A stretch of DNA of 64,000 nt from Apostichopus japonicus (GCF_037975245.1 NC_092571.1:3268501-3332500), one strand, 5' to 3'. Positions 25,254 to 38,034 are shown, counted from the stretch's first letter. Made by a program: numbers and translations. Notes: generated by a model not told the origin, from the letters alone.

Positions 25254-25878
25254 GGGTGTTACTAAAACGAATGACAATTGCGTTACACATAACGAATGAC
25301 AATATGTTGTACACACTAAAAAATTGCGTTGACTAAAACGAATGACAGTAATGACAGCACAGACATTTGCTTCAACCGGATATCACAGTTCAGACTTCGT
25401 GGGTATAGATCTAGTAAAGTACGGAAAAGATATAAATGCACCTTATAGTAAGCGAAATGGTAAGTCTGATTTTAAAAAGTAAATTTAACGTCATTTTTCC
25501 GATATTAATTGTTAGAAACTAACAATACTATAATCTTGAAACGGCTTCAGTTATCGTTCTATATAAATCTACAGAGGTAAAAAGCACAGCACTCAAGCGC
25601 ATTCTCACACAAAAACTTTCCCTGTGGTTTCTATTTGTAAATTACACCAAAACCCTGCAACCACGTAACGTGCGATTTTCCTCAAATCGTTTTTGCGCAG
25701 AAAACCAATAACCGCATTTACTCCACTCCGTTAATTATTCTATCTCTTCTCAACACTGTCCTTCGTTGTCATTCGTTGTCATTCGCTGTCATTCGCTGTC
25801 ATTCGCAAATGATAATTAACCCTGTACAAAGTCAATTGTCATTCGGTCATTCGCTGTCATTCGTTTTAGTTTGTCCCC
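25254..25878. mobile_element. 625-bp TIR element inserted in the L2-like copy
   Basis: Inverted ends share ACTAAAACGAATGACA (left outermost bases GGGTGTT, right inverse GGGGACAA). Flanked by the 8-bp duplication AAATATGA (25246-25253 and 25879-25886). CGAATGACA and its inverse TGTCATTCG recur several times near each end. There is no coding capacity. The superfamily is uncertain: the 8-bp duplication fits hAT or Merlin, and the GGG start fits Merlin better. Confidence 0.9.
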
Positions 25879-26282
25879 AAATATGACTATGACTAAACAA
25901 ATATCTAGCCTCTGTCAATCAACACATTTCCAGTTAAGAAACATCCGGAGAATAAAGAGATATCTTGATAAAGAAACTCTCCATCATGTCGTCAGGGCTT
26001 TAGTCATCTTTCGTCTCGACTATGGAAATCTTCTTCTTTTTGGTGCTACGGAACATGAATTGGACAGAGTTCAAAGATTGCAGAACAATGCTGCCCGGTT
26101 GGTATGTTCCATATCCAAGAGAGATCACATTACTCCAACACTTAAAGAACTCCACTGGGTGCCAATAAGGGAAAGGATTCAGTTTAAACTCTGTCTTTTT
26201 GTCTTTAAATCCATGAACAATACTGCACCTGTTTATTTATCCAATCTACTGTCACCATATACTCGTCAAAGAACTCTCCGCT

Positions 26283-27794
26283 CTACTCGTCTTCGTTACG
26301 GTGATACATCCGCAAAAAGGGACAATATCTCACCACACACACGCCAAGAGAGTAATTAGTTAAATGTGACCCGAGTACTGATATGCGTGACAGGATTCAC
26401 AGAACCACTGGAACTACTAATGAGGTCTGAAGGCAGACTATTCCAATCCCTAATTGTATTTGGAAGAAAACTATACTTATAGCAATTGGTACTGGCATAC
26501 AATTGGCAGAAATGCATATCGTGCATGTTCCGACTCCTACGCTGAGGCTTTCTTAGGCAGTCAATAGGGATCTGAGCCTGACCATAGATGCCCTTAGCAA
26601 ATAAGATGATTCTGCTTTGCCTGCGCCTCTCTGCCAAGGGCACCAGGTTTAGGTCCCGTAAAAGAGATGAGACAGAGCCAGGCTCTCTTGAATAATCTGA
26701 AGCGATGAAACGGGCTGCACGCCTCTGAATGTTTTCGAGGTTGTGCTGCAAGAAATCTTGGTGGGGATCCCAGACAGAACTGGCATATTCCAATACTGGC
26801 AGGAGGAGACCTTTATACGCAGCCAATTTTGCATCCTTCGAACAAGGGGATAAGTTTCTACGAAGAACTCCCAACATCCTATTGCCTTTGTTACACACAT
26901 TTTGAATATGCTTTCCCCAGTTGAGATCTGAAGTGATATGAATACCCAGATATTTAACACAATCAACCTTAGCCAAGTGAACCCCATTGAGCATGTAATT
27001 GAAATTCACAGGTTTCCTCTTTCTAGTAATGGTCATAATGTTACATTTCACCGGCTGAAAACTCATGCCCCAATCTTTAGCCCATTGTCCTAGTATATTA
27101 ATATCTTCCTGAAGTTGATGACCATCACTGACATCATCGATAACCCGATAACAGACACAGTCATCAGCGAACAGTCGGACACCAGAAGAAACAGCATTAC
27201 CAATATTATTTATATAGGCCAGGAAGAGAATGGGTTCCAAAACTGACCCGGAACACCGGAAGTAACTTTAGAAGGATTAGACCTATAGACCCATTGACAA
27301 CAACCGACTGCTCTCTATCACTCAGAAAAGCATCCACCCAGCAGAGAACCTGATGTGAAACACCCATAGTGTACAGTTTAGATTTCAATAATTCGTGAGG
27401 AACAGTGTCAAAAGCCTTCTCAAAATCAAGGATGAAGACATCCACTTGCTTTCTTTGGCCAAGGGAGGAGGCCCATTCGTTGATGACAGAAACGAGCTGG
27501 GTCTCGCAGCTATGGTATTTTCCTGAATGCATGCTGTTTAGCAGTCAAGATGTTATTATTCTGGAAATGCTCCATGATATTAGAACTGATTATGTGCTCC
27601 AAGAGCTTGCAGCAGATACTGGTAAGGGAAACAGGGCGATAATTGCTTGGCGAGGATACATCATTCTTCTTATATATGGGGCAGATGTTAGCAGTTCTCC
27701 AATCCCTAGGTAGGCTCCCATCAGTGATTGATTGCTGGAAAAGATGGCTGATATAGTTGGTGCAATATCAGTAGCCAGTTCCTCATGACATAAC
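26283..27794 (-). mobile_element. CR1-group non-LTR retrotransposon, copy 2, antisense inside the L2-like copy
   Basis: Reading on the minus strand from about 27794: fingers (RDWRTANICPIYKK, NYRPVSLTSI), palm (VDVFILDFEKAFDTVPHE, the catalytic FADD in VRLFADDCVCYR), thumb (VKYLGIHITSDLNWG) and C-terminal WNSLPSDLI. Frame breaks occur near 27530 and 27235, so it is dead, but the 26356-27240 frame (about 294 codons) is intact. It is 5'-truncated, with a CCGCT repeat at both junctions (26278-26282 and 27795-27799). The 3' tail is at the 26283 side. Confidence 0.9.
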
Positions 27795-28025
27795 CCGCTT
27801 GAATGTTCCTAGAACGAACAAGGTCTTGGGTCAGAAATCGTTCAGTGTAGCCGGTCCACAGTCATGGAACAATCTCCCTCGTACTATAAGAGAAACTGAC
27901 AATATCTCTCAATTTCGTAGTAATCTTAAGACTCACCTATTTCCATGCTAATTTGTGTCTGTGTCACAAGCGCTATGATCTAGATGGAATAGCGCTATAT
28001 AAATATTAATTGTTATGTTATGTTT

Positions 28026-28784
28026 ATGCTAAGGGGTTCCTAGCACTGACCTCTACCATGTAGGTCAGTGGTAGAGGTCAGTGGTTCCTTGTAGTTATAA
28101 TACAGTAATAAGTTCGGTATACAGCCTCCCATTTTAGGGTTCAAGTCAACAAAATGCTGAAAGAGTACAAAGGCACCAGTGACTATTATTCGACTTTCTA
28201 GCACATTGGTCGGTTTGTTCGTGTTTGTAGGAAATGGGAAAAGCAAGGTGATGTCCTTTATGGAATGGTTTTCCATCACAAGCCTGTCCCGGTTGTAAAT
28301 ACATTTAATCACTGATTTTCACTCCAGAAGGCCCGTACGTGATGTCTGTTCTTACTTACAAGTTAGTCTATATTTCATTACTACCAGGTTCTTGGTGAAA
28401 GTTGACATGATGTTGGTGGAGGAAGGCCGGGGAAGGGCAGTGGGATTGTTGCACCTCCTTTCTCTTTAGACATGTTATTTCATCCTAGACACTGCCTTTG
28501 CTTAGAGTTGTTTTAAGTGGGGGATATCACAAAAGAGGCCTTCACTCACGTGATAATATTGTACAACATAGGGCCTACTCCGAAGGCCCATGTGGGTGTC
28601 AAATGTTCAGCCCGCTTATCTGTAAGCCGTCAATCATTGACTTTTCTATAGGTAAGCGAGTGCACCTATGAACGGTACGTAATAAGTGTAGACTGTAAAT
28701 TTTTCAATATAGTTCAAGCAGTTTTGAAACATATATGCGATTCAAAGAGCGATTTGCCATGGGCGTCGATTCATTTGCACCTTA
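28026..28784. other. Intergenic, nothing recognised
   Basis: Holds a short inverted repeat, CACTGACCTCTACCATGTAGGTCAGTGGTAGAGGTCAGTGG, spanning about 28045-28085. No gene was recognised. Confidence 0.4.
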
Positions 28785-29810
28785 TTAAAGGCATTGAAGA
28801 CTCGCCCAAACCGCGTGCCGCGCTCTGAAAAAGTTAACTTTCCGTTGCTTGCAAATGACGTTTTTTTCTTGTCGCTACAAAATGCAGACAGAAATGAAAC
28901 GTGATATACCTTGTTATCTTTTACCTGAGACGTCCACGCTGCTATGTACACCGTGTCGTGGGTATTGACCGTAGCTGTATTTATTGACTGTGCACTATAG
29001 TGTCTAATTACCGACGGTAGCAAGCTGTGTGTGTATTTTCTGGGATCGATGGTGGTGTCTAACACTTCTGTTACAGCTCATTCGAAACTAGGCATCGAGG
29101 TAAATGAATCTGGATCGAGGATTCATGTCAATTGGGCGCGCGCGTACCATGCATGGAGGGTCATGTGATGTGTTCCAGGGTGGTACCAAACTGATATTTC
29201 TCTGTAGCAGTTCGAGAATAGTGCTAGTGACTTCGTGAAATATTTGCACCAAAACGGATCGGACATGGGAACTAACGGCGTAAGAAGGTACTGGTACTTC
29301 ATAGCTAATATGCTTACGTTAGACATGCTGGCACAGAACAAGTACAGATACATTGGGCTTGCAGCGGGAAATGTCGATGTCTGAATTGTATTTCAAGAAC
29401 GATTTTTTTGTCGAAAAGGATTGTTGAACTGGACGTGTTGCTGTGGGAAAATGTTTAGTTCAGTGCAACCACGGAATTCTCCATGAAACAGAGCCTAATG
29501 CTGCTCGACGGGAATATATCTATCACGTTAGGCTACAGGCACGGTTATTGCTAGGTAACGGGTGTCGTCTGCTGCTCTAAGCACGCATACACATTTACGT
29601 ACTAGTTGGGTGAAATCATCATGCGTTATGGGGAGGGTAATATATTAGTACCACCCTGGAACACATCACATGACCCTCCATGCATGGTACGCGCGTACGC
29701 GCGTATTTACTGTGTGATAGTTTCTCCAGATTCATTTACCTCGATGAAACTAGGTCAGATTACCGGCATGAGACGTTGTTTGCTTGTGCGCGAGTCTTCA
29801 CACCCTTTAA
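28785..29810. mobile_element. TTAA-flanked MITE, copy 1, split by a hAT-like insertion
   Basis: Begins TTAAAGGCATTGAAGACTCG and ends GCGCGAGTCTTCACACCCTTTAA; these ends are inverted copies of each other. TTAA at both tips suggests a piggyBac- or Kolobok-type TTAA target. Net length without its 654-bp insertion and the extra duplication is about 364 bp. A second copy is at 33625-34026. Confidence 0.85.
29093..29746. mobile_element. hAT-like element with long inverted ends, inside the TTAA MITE
   Basis: A 654-bp element with ends CATCGAGGTAAATGAATCTGG and its inverse, flanked by 8-bp AAACTAGG (29085-29092 and 29747-29754). A second inverted block lies just inside (CGCGTACCATGCATGGAGGG at about 29141 and its inverse near 29675), so the inverted arms total about 100 bp. 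The MITE copy at 33625 retains the empty site. Open frames inside are not recognisable proteins. Confidence 0.9.
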
Positions 29811-31270
29811 GTTATCAGTATATATCAAACAAATAGTTCTAAACTATGCTTTATTTGTTAAGCTTTGACATAAACCCCAAACAATTTTAAGAACATTGTT
29901 TTGGGTGTAAAACATTTTCACATGTGGAGGGCAACTCTCTCTCCATGAGAAATCGTACGATAATATGGTGCGGTTTGAACATAGCCCTATCATGAAACAC
30001 TTAGAAAATAGCCTCAGTAGCAGACGGCCTCAGCTGCCGAGAAGTAACCATTTCGTAACAAACTAAAACTACCAGAACATAGAGTGACAGTTTACACATG
30101 TTCTTGTGATCTACGGTTAAACTTAAAACACCATCTACGTATGAACAGGGAAATGTCAATATTTCATACAAATATAGTTTAAAATGTTGTTATTGTTATC
30201 ATTGTTGAAAGCCAGGATGTAAAAGGAATTAGCTAATACAGCTCTCATACTTGCCTATAATTCATCACATATGAACTGTTGTTATTATTATCTGGCATAA
30301 TAGCAGATTGGATAATACCCTGCATTGCGAGTTCAGTTGCTGGTAAGTAGTTTCAACGTTGAGTGGAAACGAGCTGTTGCTTTTCCACTCCCATAGCTTG
30401 TAGATAAAATGAAAAGCTTGCTTTTGTATAGGCTACGTGTCACATATGTGTAAGAATTGGGCTAAAAGTGGAAGATTATTGGCTAGACACATCACAATCC
30501 GAGGATGGATATTAGTTCGGGAAATGGGCAGGATGATCGACGATTCTGATTTCCCTACCAACCGAAGAATCCATTTCGAGCAATTGTAAGAGGAAACTAG
30601 AACTGTATTTGCCTGCAAATGCGCAGTATTGTTGTGCGCATGTAGTGCTTGCATGCAGTATTAGGAAGAACCTTTCGGTTGTTCATGGTGTTATTTTTTT
30701 GGGCGGAAAACACACCAGGGTGTATAGTCATTGACAAGTGGCATAGATTTTACATATAAAAATTTCAGAATTTCTATACAATAAATACGAAATCAGTTTG
30801 ATTGTTATACATTTTCATCGTGTATTATTCTTAATTTTTCTAACAAGTTATATAGTAAAATAACAACAATCCTTTTTTATGTCTTTGCTTTTTGGTCTAT
30901 TTCTACATTTTTCATTGAAGTAAATCCTCTGTAAATTATATGATATGTTAATCTAAGTTTGTAAAATATTTATAAAATATTCCACGATTCACAAAGTATG
31001 GATATCGATTGCAATCTTCATAATCAATGGTAATCGTGAGTGACCCTTTGCATCGGATTTATGTAAGAAATTCAAACTTTCTTCGTTTTGAGGGTCGACG
31101 AGCCAATGTGACATTTCTTGTATGCATTTGCTGCAACGTCATACAATAAACAGCTGATGAAATTCAAGCAGTTAGTAGTGTTTTCATCACTATATAATAT
31201 TAAACCATCCAAGGCTCATAGCTTGGAGTTCCCTGTCAGGAAGTAACCATGTCTAGCCTGTTTTGCGGCT
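29811..31270. other. Intergenic, nothing recognised
   Basis: AT-rich single-copy-looking sequence between the nested MITE and the TATC array. No gene, RNA or repeat was recognised. Confidence 0.45.
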
Positions 31271-32183
<913 letters not shown>

Positions 32184-32696
32184 ATACTATATAGATAAGA
32201 GTTTGAGTAAAGAATTGAAACGCGGTACATCATGAAGTTAAATTAACTTTACAGTAAGAAGTTAAGTCATAATGTAATAATGTCTATGACTGATAGTTGT
32301 TAAGTGCATTGCTTCAAACACATGAAGGAGGAGCGGTGGTCGGGGAGGGGATACAATACTCAGCTCTGCTCTGGTATTTCAAATATATATGGAAACGTAA
32401 TGCTAACTTCCCACGTGGCTATATATAATATGCACAATTGCCGGTATATGCAAATCACGAAGATTTTCAGTTATATTTCAGCGGTGTTGCTTTATCTGAC
32501 CGAGCTTTTAAACTAAATTAATATTGCTGGTATATCCTGCTTCCAAGTCGCTGTACAATCTACATTATTTGCTTTATTGTACACGAATAAATATACATTG
32601 TCTGCAGTATGAACTGCACTCCAATGTTAATACCAACCTCCACGGAACAATACATAGATTGAAGCGATACAAATTAATTTAGAGACTACTTTTACC

Positions 32697-32704
32697 TATA
32701 AAAG
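32697..32704 (+). promoter_or_regulatory. Candidate TATA box of the EamA transporter gene
   Basis: TATAAAAG lies 96 bp upstream of the start codon, which would give a 5' UTR of about 60-70 nt. The match is good but in an AT-rich region, so this is moderate evidence only. Confidence 0.4.
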
Positions 32705-32792
32705 ATTGCCGGTTCTCCCGATAACATCATCGACTTTAGGAAGGAATTGAATATATTCAATACATTTCTTTTCTTATTTTCGAATCGAAGTA

Positions 32793-35095
32793 ATGGATGT
32801 AAGGTGAGTTATTTTCACGACATATGGTCCATAGCTTCAACAACAGTGTCAGGCCTTGATTTGTCTACTAGTTAATACTTGTGTACATATAGCACATGAA
32901 AGCTACTGATATGTTTCCAAATCAGAATGGTAAACCGTTATAGCCTAATGATAGCATCCAAAGCATGATCCCCTTAGCCAGAGTGGTCGGTCTCTATGGC
33001 TGAACACCACTTCCTTTCGGTCAGCTGGAAAAAAAAAATTGTGTTTGAAAATCATACTGTGTGGCAACAGGTCATGTGACAAATGAAACCAGTCCCGAAC
33101 GCTGATGAATATGTTAAATTTAGTGTTTAGGTGGGTTAAAATACTAGTAGTAATGAAAAAAAGTGACAAAATGAGTTTGACCTTAAACACGCATGCATAA
33201 AGATATTCATTGAAATACAATTTATGCTAACCATACACAGCAAAGTAATATTAACGACGAACTGCAAAATGGCCGTACTAGTGTTTGGGTGTTAAACCGG
33301 TTTCATATATTCTGTTATCAATCCCACCCGCCAAAGGGAATTGTCTTTAATCAACTTCTGGCTCGAGTTGACTCTAGAAGATTTCTTTAATGAACTTGAG
33401 TTGTCTAACGTGCTCACTTCAATTGAAAACGTGACTGACTTGACTTGTTTTGCGCCAGCCAGTAATTTATTTGACTTGAAATTGGACAATAGACTACAGT
33501 GGAACAACTGGCTTGAGAATCGACCCAAGGGTGACTCGTTACCACACTGCTTAGTTGAAAAACATCAACATTTGAGCAATATTTCGAAACAGTTTACACG
33601 AGATATGTTATGTCATTTGCTCTGTTAAAGGCATTGAAGACTCGCCCCAAACCGCATGCCGCCCTCTGAAAAAAAAGTTAACTTTCCGTTGCTTGCAAGT
33701 GAAGTTTTCTTCTTGTCGCTACAAAATGCAGACAGTAATGAAACGTGATACCTTGTTATCTTTTATCTGGACCTGAGATCGGGGAGTTCCATAACAACTC
33801 CCTGCTGGTCCATCGCTGCTATGTACACTGTGTTGTGGGTATTGATTGTAGCTGCATGTATTGACTGTACCCTAGTGTCTAATTACCGACGGTAGCAAGC
33901 TGTGTGTGTGTGTGTACTTTCTGGGATCGATGATAGGGTCTAACACTTCTGTTACACCTCATTCAAAACTAGGTCAGATTACCGGCATCAGACGTTTCTT
34001 TGTGCGCGAGTCTTCACTACCTTTAAGGTATATGTATGATATCGTACTGCTAACATAAACTTTGTCACAATACCAATATTTTTGTAAAGGCTTCTTTTTG
34101 CTCATTGTAGTGCAGGCCCAGACCAAACCCATGATGGGAATCACGACCGAGACCTTGCTGAAGATGATAACGGAAGCGACTCAAAGGAGAGTAACGGATG
34201 GTTATGTTTTAACTTGAAAAGACCCGGATTGATTTGGGCTGTACTTGCGGGGCTCTCTCAGTCTGTACAAGTATTGTTGCTCGCAGAGAACGCACATAAC
34301 ATGAACCCTTTGCAGACTTTGTTTTTAAGAAGCTGTTTTATTCTTGTGTTTGTCTTTTTCATCTCGTGGGACGAAAGTGAAAATTACGACTCTCAAGATC
34401 TTGCTCTCAATATTCTTTTCGGAATTCTCGACGTGGTTGGAATGTCATCCTTCCTAATTGCCACTGGATTTCTTCCAGTCTCTGACGCAACAGCTATCGT
34501 TTACAATCAACCTATACCAGCAATAATATTTGCCTGCATTTTCCTCGGAGAAACCTTCGATAGGATTGATGGCGTCCTTGTAGTTGTCAATGCAATCGGT
34601 TTGGTTCTTGTTTGTAAGACGTCTATTGCAAATCATGCCGTTTCCGACAAAGTGTCTTCTGTTATTGGCGTCTTCGTCGCTTTCTTTGCTCTACTGTGTG
34701 TCGTTTCCCTTAAACTAACTGCTCGAAAATTAGCACATAAAGGAAGACAAGACCCTAGTCTAATAACACTGACGTTGGGATGCACTGGCCTTATCATGTC
34801 GACTGCATATCTGGCAATAACAAACTCATGGGATATGCCTAGAACACAGCAAGATGTTCTCTTATCCATTGTACTAGGACTAGTTGCCATCTTCCATTTC
34901 TATTGTTTCTCTAAAGCTGTACAAACCGAGAATATAATATTCATTTCAACAGCTTTTACGTTTCCAATACCAGTCACCTACTGTTTCGACGTCATTATGA
35001 ACAGGACCATATTGTCTATCATTACAATAATAGGTGTTGGCCTAACGATGGGGTCGACTCTTGTGTTATATCTTAAAACAATTTACGCTGAATGA
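32793..35095 (+). CDS. DMT-superfamily transporter with two EamA domains (SLC35G-like)
   Basis: Predicted multi-pass membrane transporter of the drug/metabolite transporter superfamily, closest in style to SLC35G1/TMEM20-type proteins. The substrate cannot be read from sequence. Exons are 32793-32803 (ATG GAT GTA AG, donor GTGAGT) and 34111-35095 (acceptor CATTGTAG); 331 residues. Residues 1-42 are hydrophilic and acidic (DRDLAEDDNGSDSKE), followed by about ten hydrophobic segments from RPGLIWAVLAGLSQS onward. The first EamA half includes VSDATAIVYNQPIPAIIFACIFLGE, a typical motif of the family; the second half ends in a helix IITIIGVGLTMGSTLVLYL. The start has G at -3 and +4. The intron carries a TTAA MITE. 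A TATA-like box at 32697 and an AATAAA at 35482 fit the gene ends. Confidence 0.9.
33625..34026. mobile_element. TTAA-flanked MITE, copy 2, in the transporter intron
   Basis: A 402-bp element, TTAAAGGCATTGAAGACTCG at the left and GCGAGTCTTCACTACCTTTAA at the right, with inverted ends of about 20 bp. It is collinear with copy 1 at 28785-29810 and lacks the 654-bp insertion found there. A roughly 40-bp GAGATCGGGGAGTTCC-containing block is present only in this copy. It ends 84 bp before the acceptor of exon 2. Confidence 0.88.
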
Positions 35096-35481
35096 CCGAA
35101 CGCTGGTTTTTAATTTCCTTTTTTTACCAATTTAATTACCATGCACCCTTGTAACTGACATATGTTTTAGTGTCAACTCAATTGCTGTAGAAATTGGTAA
35201 TCATCTAAATGTGTCAACCTTGCATTCCCAACCGAAATGATAATTCCTTATATGCTACAGTAATATACGTAGACGCATTTTTTATTTTATTTTTGTTTTG
35301 TTTATTGCTAGTACGATGCACACAATGTTGAATAGTTGGAAAAGCAAAGAACACACTGTAAGTTTACCCTAATCTACTCAAGTGAAATTAACTAAGCGAT
35401 TATAACTTCAAAACAGTTCAAGTTGAAAATTGTCTTTATTTCAAATATAACGAAACTACTAGAAAAAACTTGTTAAACAGC

Positions 35482-35487
35482 AATAAA
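35482..35487 (+). promoter_or_regulatory. Candidate polyadenylation signal of the transporter gene
   Basis: AATAAA about 390 nt after the transporter stop codon, in AT-rich sequence. Confidence 0.35.
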
Positions 35488-36672
35488 TTTAACATTCTAT
35501 TGATAAAACAATTTCCTTCCCTTTTTTCCAAAATAACTAATCAAATAAGTCTTCATGAAACTAAACATACGACTTCAAACCTAAAGTTTCAAATTTTGTA
35601 GATTAAAAAGACATTTAATATTTAGTTGTTAAATGGGTAACAGTTAATGGATTATGTTCTTGAAAGAACAAGACATCAATTTCTTAATCAGCATTGCCAT
35701 TACCTCAAATGACGTCATGATTGTTCCGATGTGTTTTCCTACAAGGGTATACAACTGTTGATATATAAAGACAAAGCAGGTGTATTTGTTTCTAATAATC
35801 ATTGAAACATCATTTTTTCTAATTCCATTCTTACCAAACAATAATTCTTCGCACTTCTTTTCAAATCATCTGCCAGTCAGTTTGCCAGCTGTTCATTACT
35901 AAGATCTGAAGGACGAATTATAAAGAATCTATTGTAGTATAGCGCCACAAATTTCGTTTATCAAGCACGCTGTGACGTCTGTATCATATGATCAATGTTA
36001 GCAAGAACAATATACTGTCTTATTTACAGGAGCTGAAGGACACTAACCGAATCCACCAATTCTTACTATGACACAAATTGGCTAATACATAAAAAAAAAC
36101 CAATTAAATCTTGCAGGTTCATAACACGTTTCGTCTCCTTTTGAAATAGTGTGATGAACGTTCCGTAAAGTCACTGGATGTTCCCATAGGTTTTACTTGT
36201 TTTTTGTTGTTGTTATGCTCCCATATATACTGGAGATGCATATCTGCTCCTTGGTATATTTTCAATATGTACAAGACACTATTCGGTGGCCTTCATGAGG
36301 TATAAATAAACTTATTGATTTCCTTTACATGCTCTTGTGATAACAATCAGTATCATTTTCAGTGATTATATATCCATATTCAATACAAAAGTTATTATTT
36401 ACAAATGAAAAATTATATTACAAATATATTTAGAAACGAAATTAAATATCTTCAATTAGAGTGCATGCATGTAACATTATCTTGCATAAGGTATCTCTTA
36501 CCTTTAAATAATACATTACTTAGTTCGATTTGCAGCTTCTCTACGTACCTAATTATTACAAAGTTAAGAGAAAAAAACGACGGAATTCTCTTGCCAAACT
36601 TGAAAGCCCGGGTACATCCCTTTAGCCAAACCATGGTTCGCGTACTTTAATAAATACTATTATATATTATAT

Positions 36673-36714
<42 letters not shown>

Positions 36715-36860
36715 TATATATATATAATATTAATAGACATTTATAATGCGCCGGTTTCCGTCCAAAAAGACGCCCATGGTGCAGTGACACAAACAGTGCG
36801 ACAGCGAAACAAAAAACAGTAAACATAGTACAAGACAAAAATTCAAGCACAAATGGGCAA
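35488..36860. other. Intergenic, no gene recognised
   Basis: AT-rich. A (TA)n stretch at about 36660-36728 is the only clear repeat. Confidence 0.45.
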
Positions 36861-36861
36861 C

Positions 36862-37290
36862 AAAGAACAATTAATTAAACAGTTTTCATCAGATGAGTCT
36901 TGAGAGAGCGTTTAAAAGAAGCAAGAGATGGACTGTGTTTTACCTGTTCTGGAAGACTGTTCCACAGAGAAGGGGCAGCAGCAGCGAAGCTCTTTTGCCC
37001 CATGATCGATTTGAGCGATTTTCACACAGAAGTAATTTATTGTGTGATCTCATGAAACTACGATTTGCGTGGTATAGTTGCAGAAGTTCTGACAAGTAGA
37101 ATGGCGAAGTTCTAACAAAACAGCGATATGTGAAAATCAATATTTTAAAAATAATTCGGTCTTTGACCGGGAAGCCAGTGTAATTCTTTCAGAATATGTG
37201 TGACATATTCCCTAATTGGCTTGGAACGGGTGACAATTTGTGCAGCAATGTTCTCTAGTCGTGCAAGACGGTTGTATTTCCGGTAGACCG
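36862..37290 (-). mobile_element. L2-like non-LTR retrotransposon fragment
   Basis: On the minus strand, degraded frames read LARLENIAAQIVTRSK...LKELHWLPG (about 37270-37150), then LSELLQLYHANRSF and, nearer the 3' end, SFAAAAPSLWNSLPEQV and FKRSLKTHLMKTV followed by a stop at about 36865. These are the thumb and C-terminal hallmarks of L2/CR1 reverse transcriptases. Frameshifts separate the pieces. Confidence 0.8.
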
Positions 37291-37639
37291 TAAAGGAGAG
37301 AATTTCCCATGTCCAGGCGTGATGTGACGTATGCATGGACTAGTTGTTCTGTAGCATTCTGTGTAAGGTAATTCCTAATAAGGTTGCGAAGATGAAATGC
37401 AGCATTCGAGATATTAAGGTAATGTGATCATTTAATGACATGGCAACTAATATGGTACCCAGATTCCACACTTTTGTTGATGTAGTTATGTTTGTAGTAC
37501 CAATGCGAAGGTGAAAAATGTTTACCTTTTCACGCTGCTGTTTTCAAAAACAATGAAATCAGATTTGTCATCGTTTAATGACAAGAAATTTTGCGTCATC
37601 CAAAGTCTAATGTCATCAATACATGCATGATTCTAGGCG

Positions 37640-37925
37640 ACGCAGATTATAATAATAATAATAAACATAAGAATTTGCAAAGCGCTTTTATCCAGTTAAA
37701 AAAAAAACTGCACAGAAGCGCTGCAGGAGCAAAGTACCCAAAATGGACACAAGAGTTATTAAACAAATGGATACGCATTCATGAATAAGAACGTCTTGAG
37801 TTGACACATGCTGGATTGTTTTCAGATGGAAGGGGAGACTGTTCCAGAGCTGTGGAGCTGATCTAGCAAAGCAACGTTCCCCATAGGTGGAAGTGCGAAC
37901 AGTAGGAACAGATAGCATATGTTGT
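37640..37925 (-). mobile_element. Second L2-like 3' fragment with its 3' tail
   Basis: On the minus strand: TVRTSTYGERCFARSAPQLW then NSLPFHLK, followed by a 3' UTR with AAGCGCTTTGCAAATTCTTA and an (ATT)n tail at about 37646-37660, the usual L2 3' architecture. It is a separate insertion from 36862-37290. Confidence 0.75.
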
Positions 37926-38034
37926 ACGCTTGAACGAAGCTTGGAGAAGCTCTTGTAGGTAAACTGGGGCTAAACCATTCCTTGCTTTGAACACAAGGAC
38001 AAGAAATTTATAATTGATTCTGTCCGCAATTTAA

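Larger units (their letters stand above)
24955..28025 (+). mobile_element. L2-like non-LTR retrotransposon, interrupted twice
   Basis: A 5'-truncated copy in three pieces. 24955-25253 carries the polymerase YADD region (with a small duplication that breaks the frame) and ESKTEFIVLG...NLGIMFDANM. 25879-26282 carries ISSLCQSTHFQLRNIRRIK, LDYGNLL, QNNAARLV and LKELHWVPI. 27795-28025 carries VPRTNKVLGQ, SVAGPQSWNNLP and FRSNLKTHLF, then a 3' UTR with GCGCTATATAAATATT. The pieces are separated by a 625-bp TIR element and by an antisense CR1 copy. The reading frame matches across both insertions. It begins about 290 bp upstream of the kinase start codon, on the opposite strand. Confidence 0.9.
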
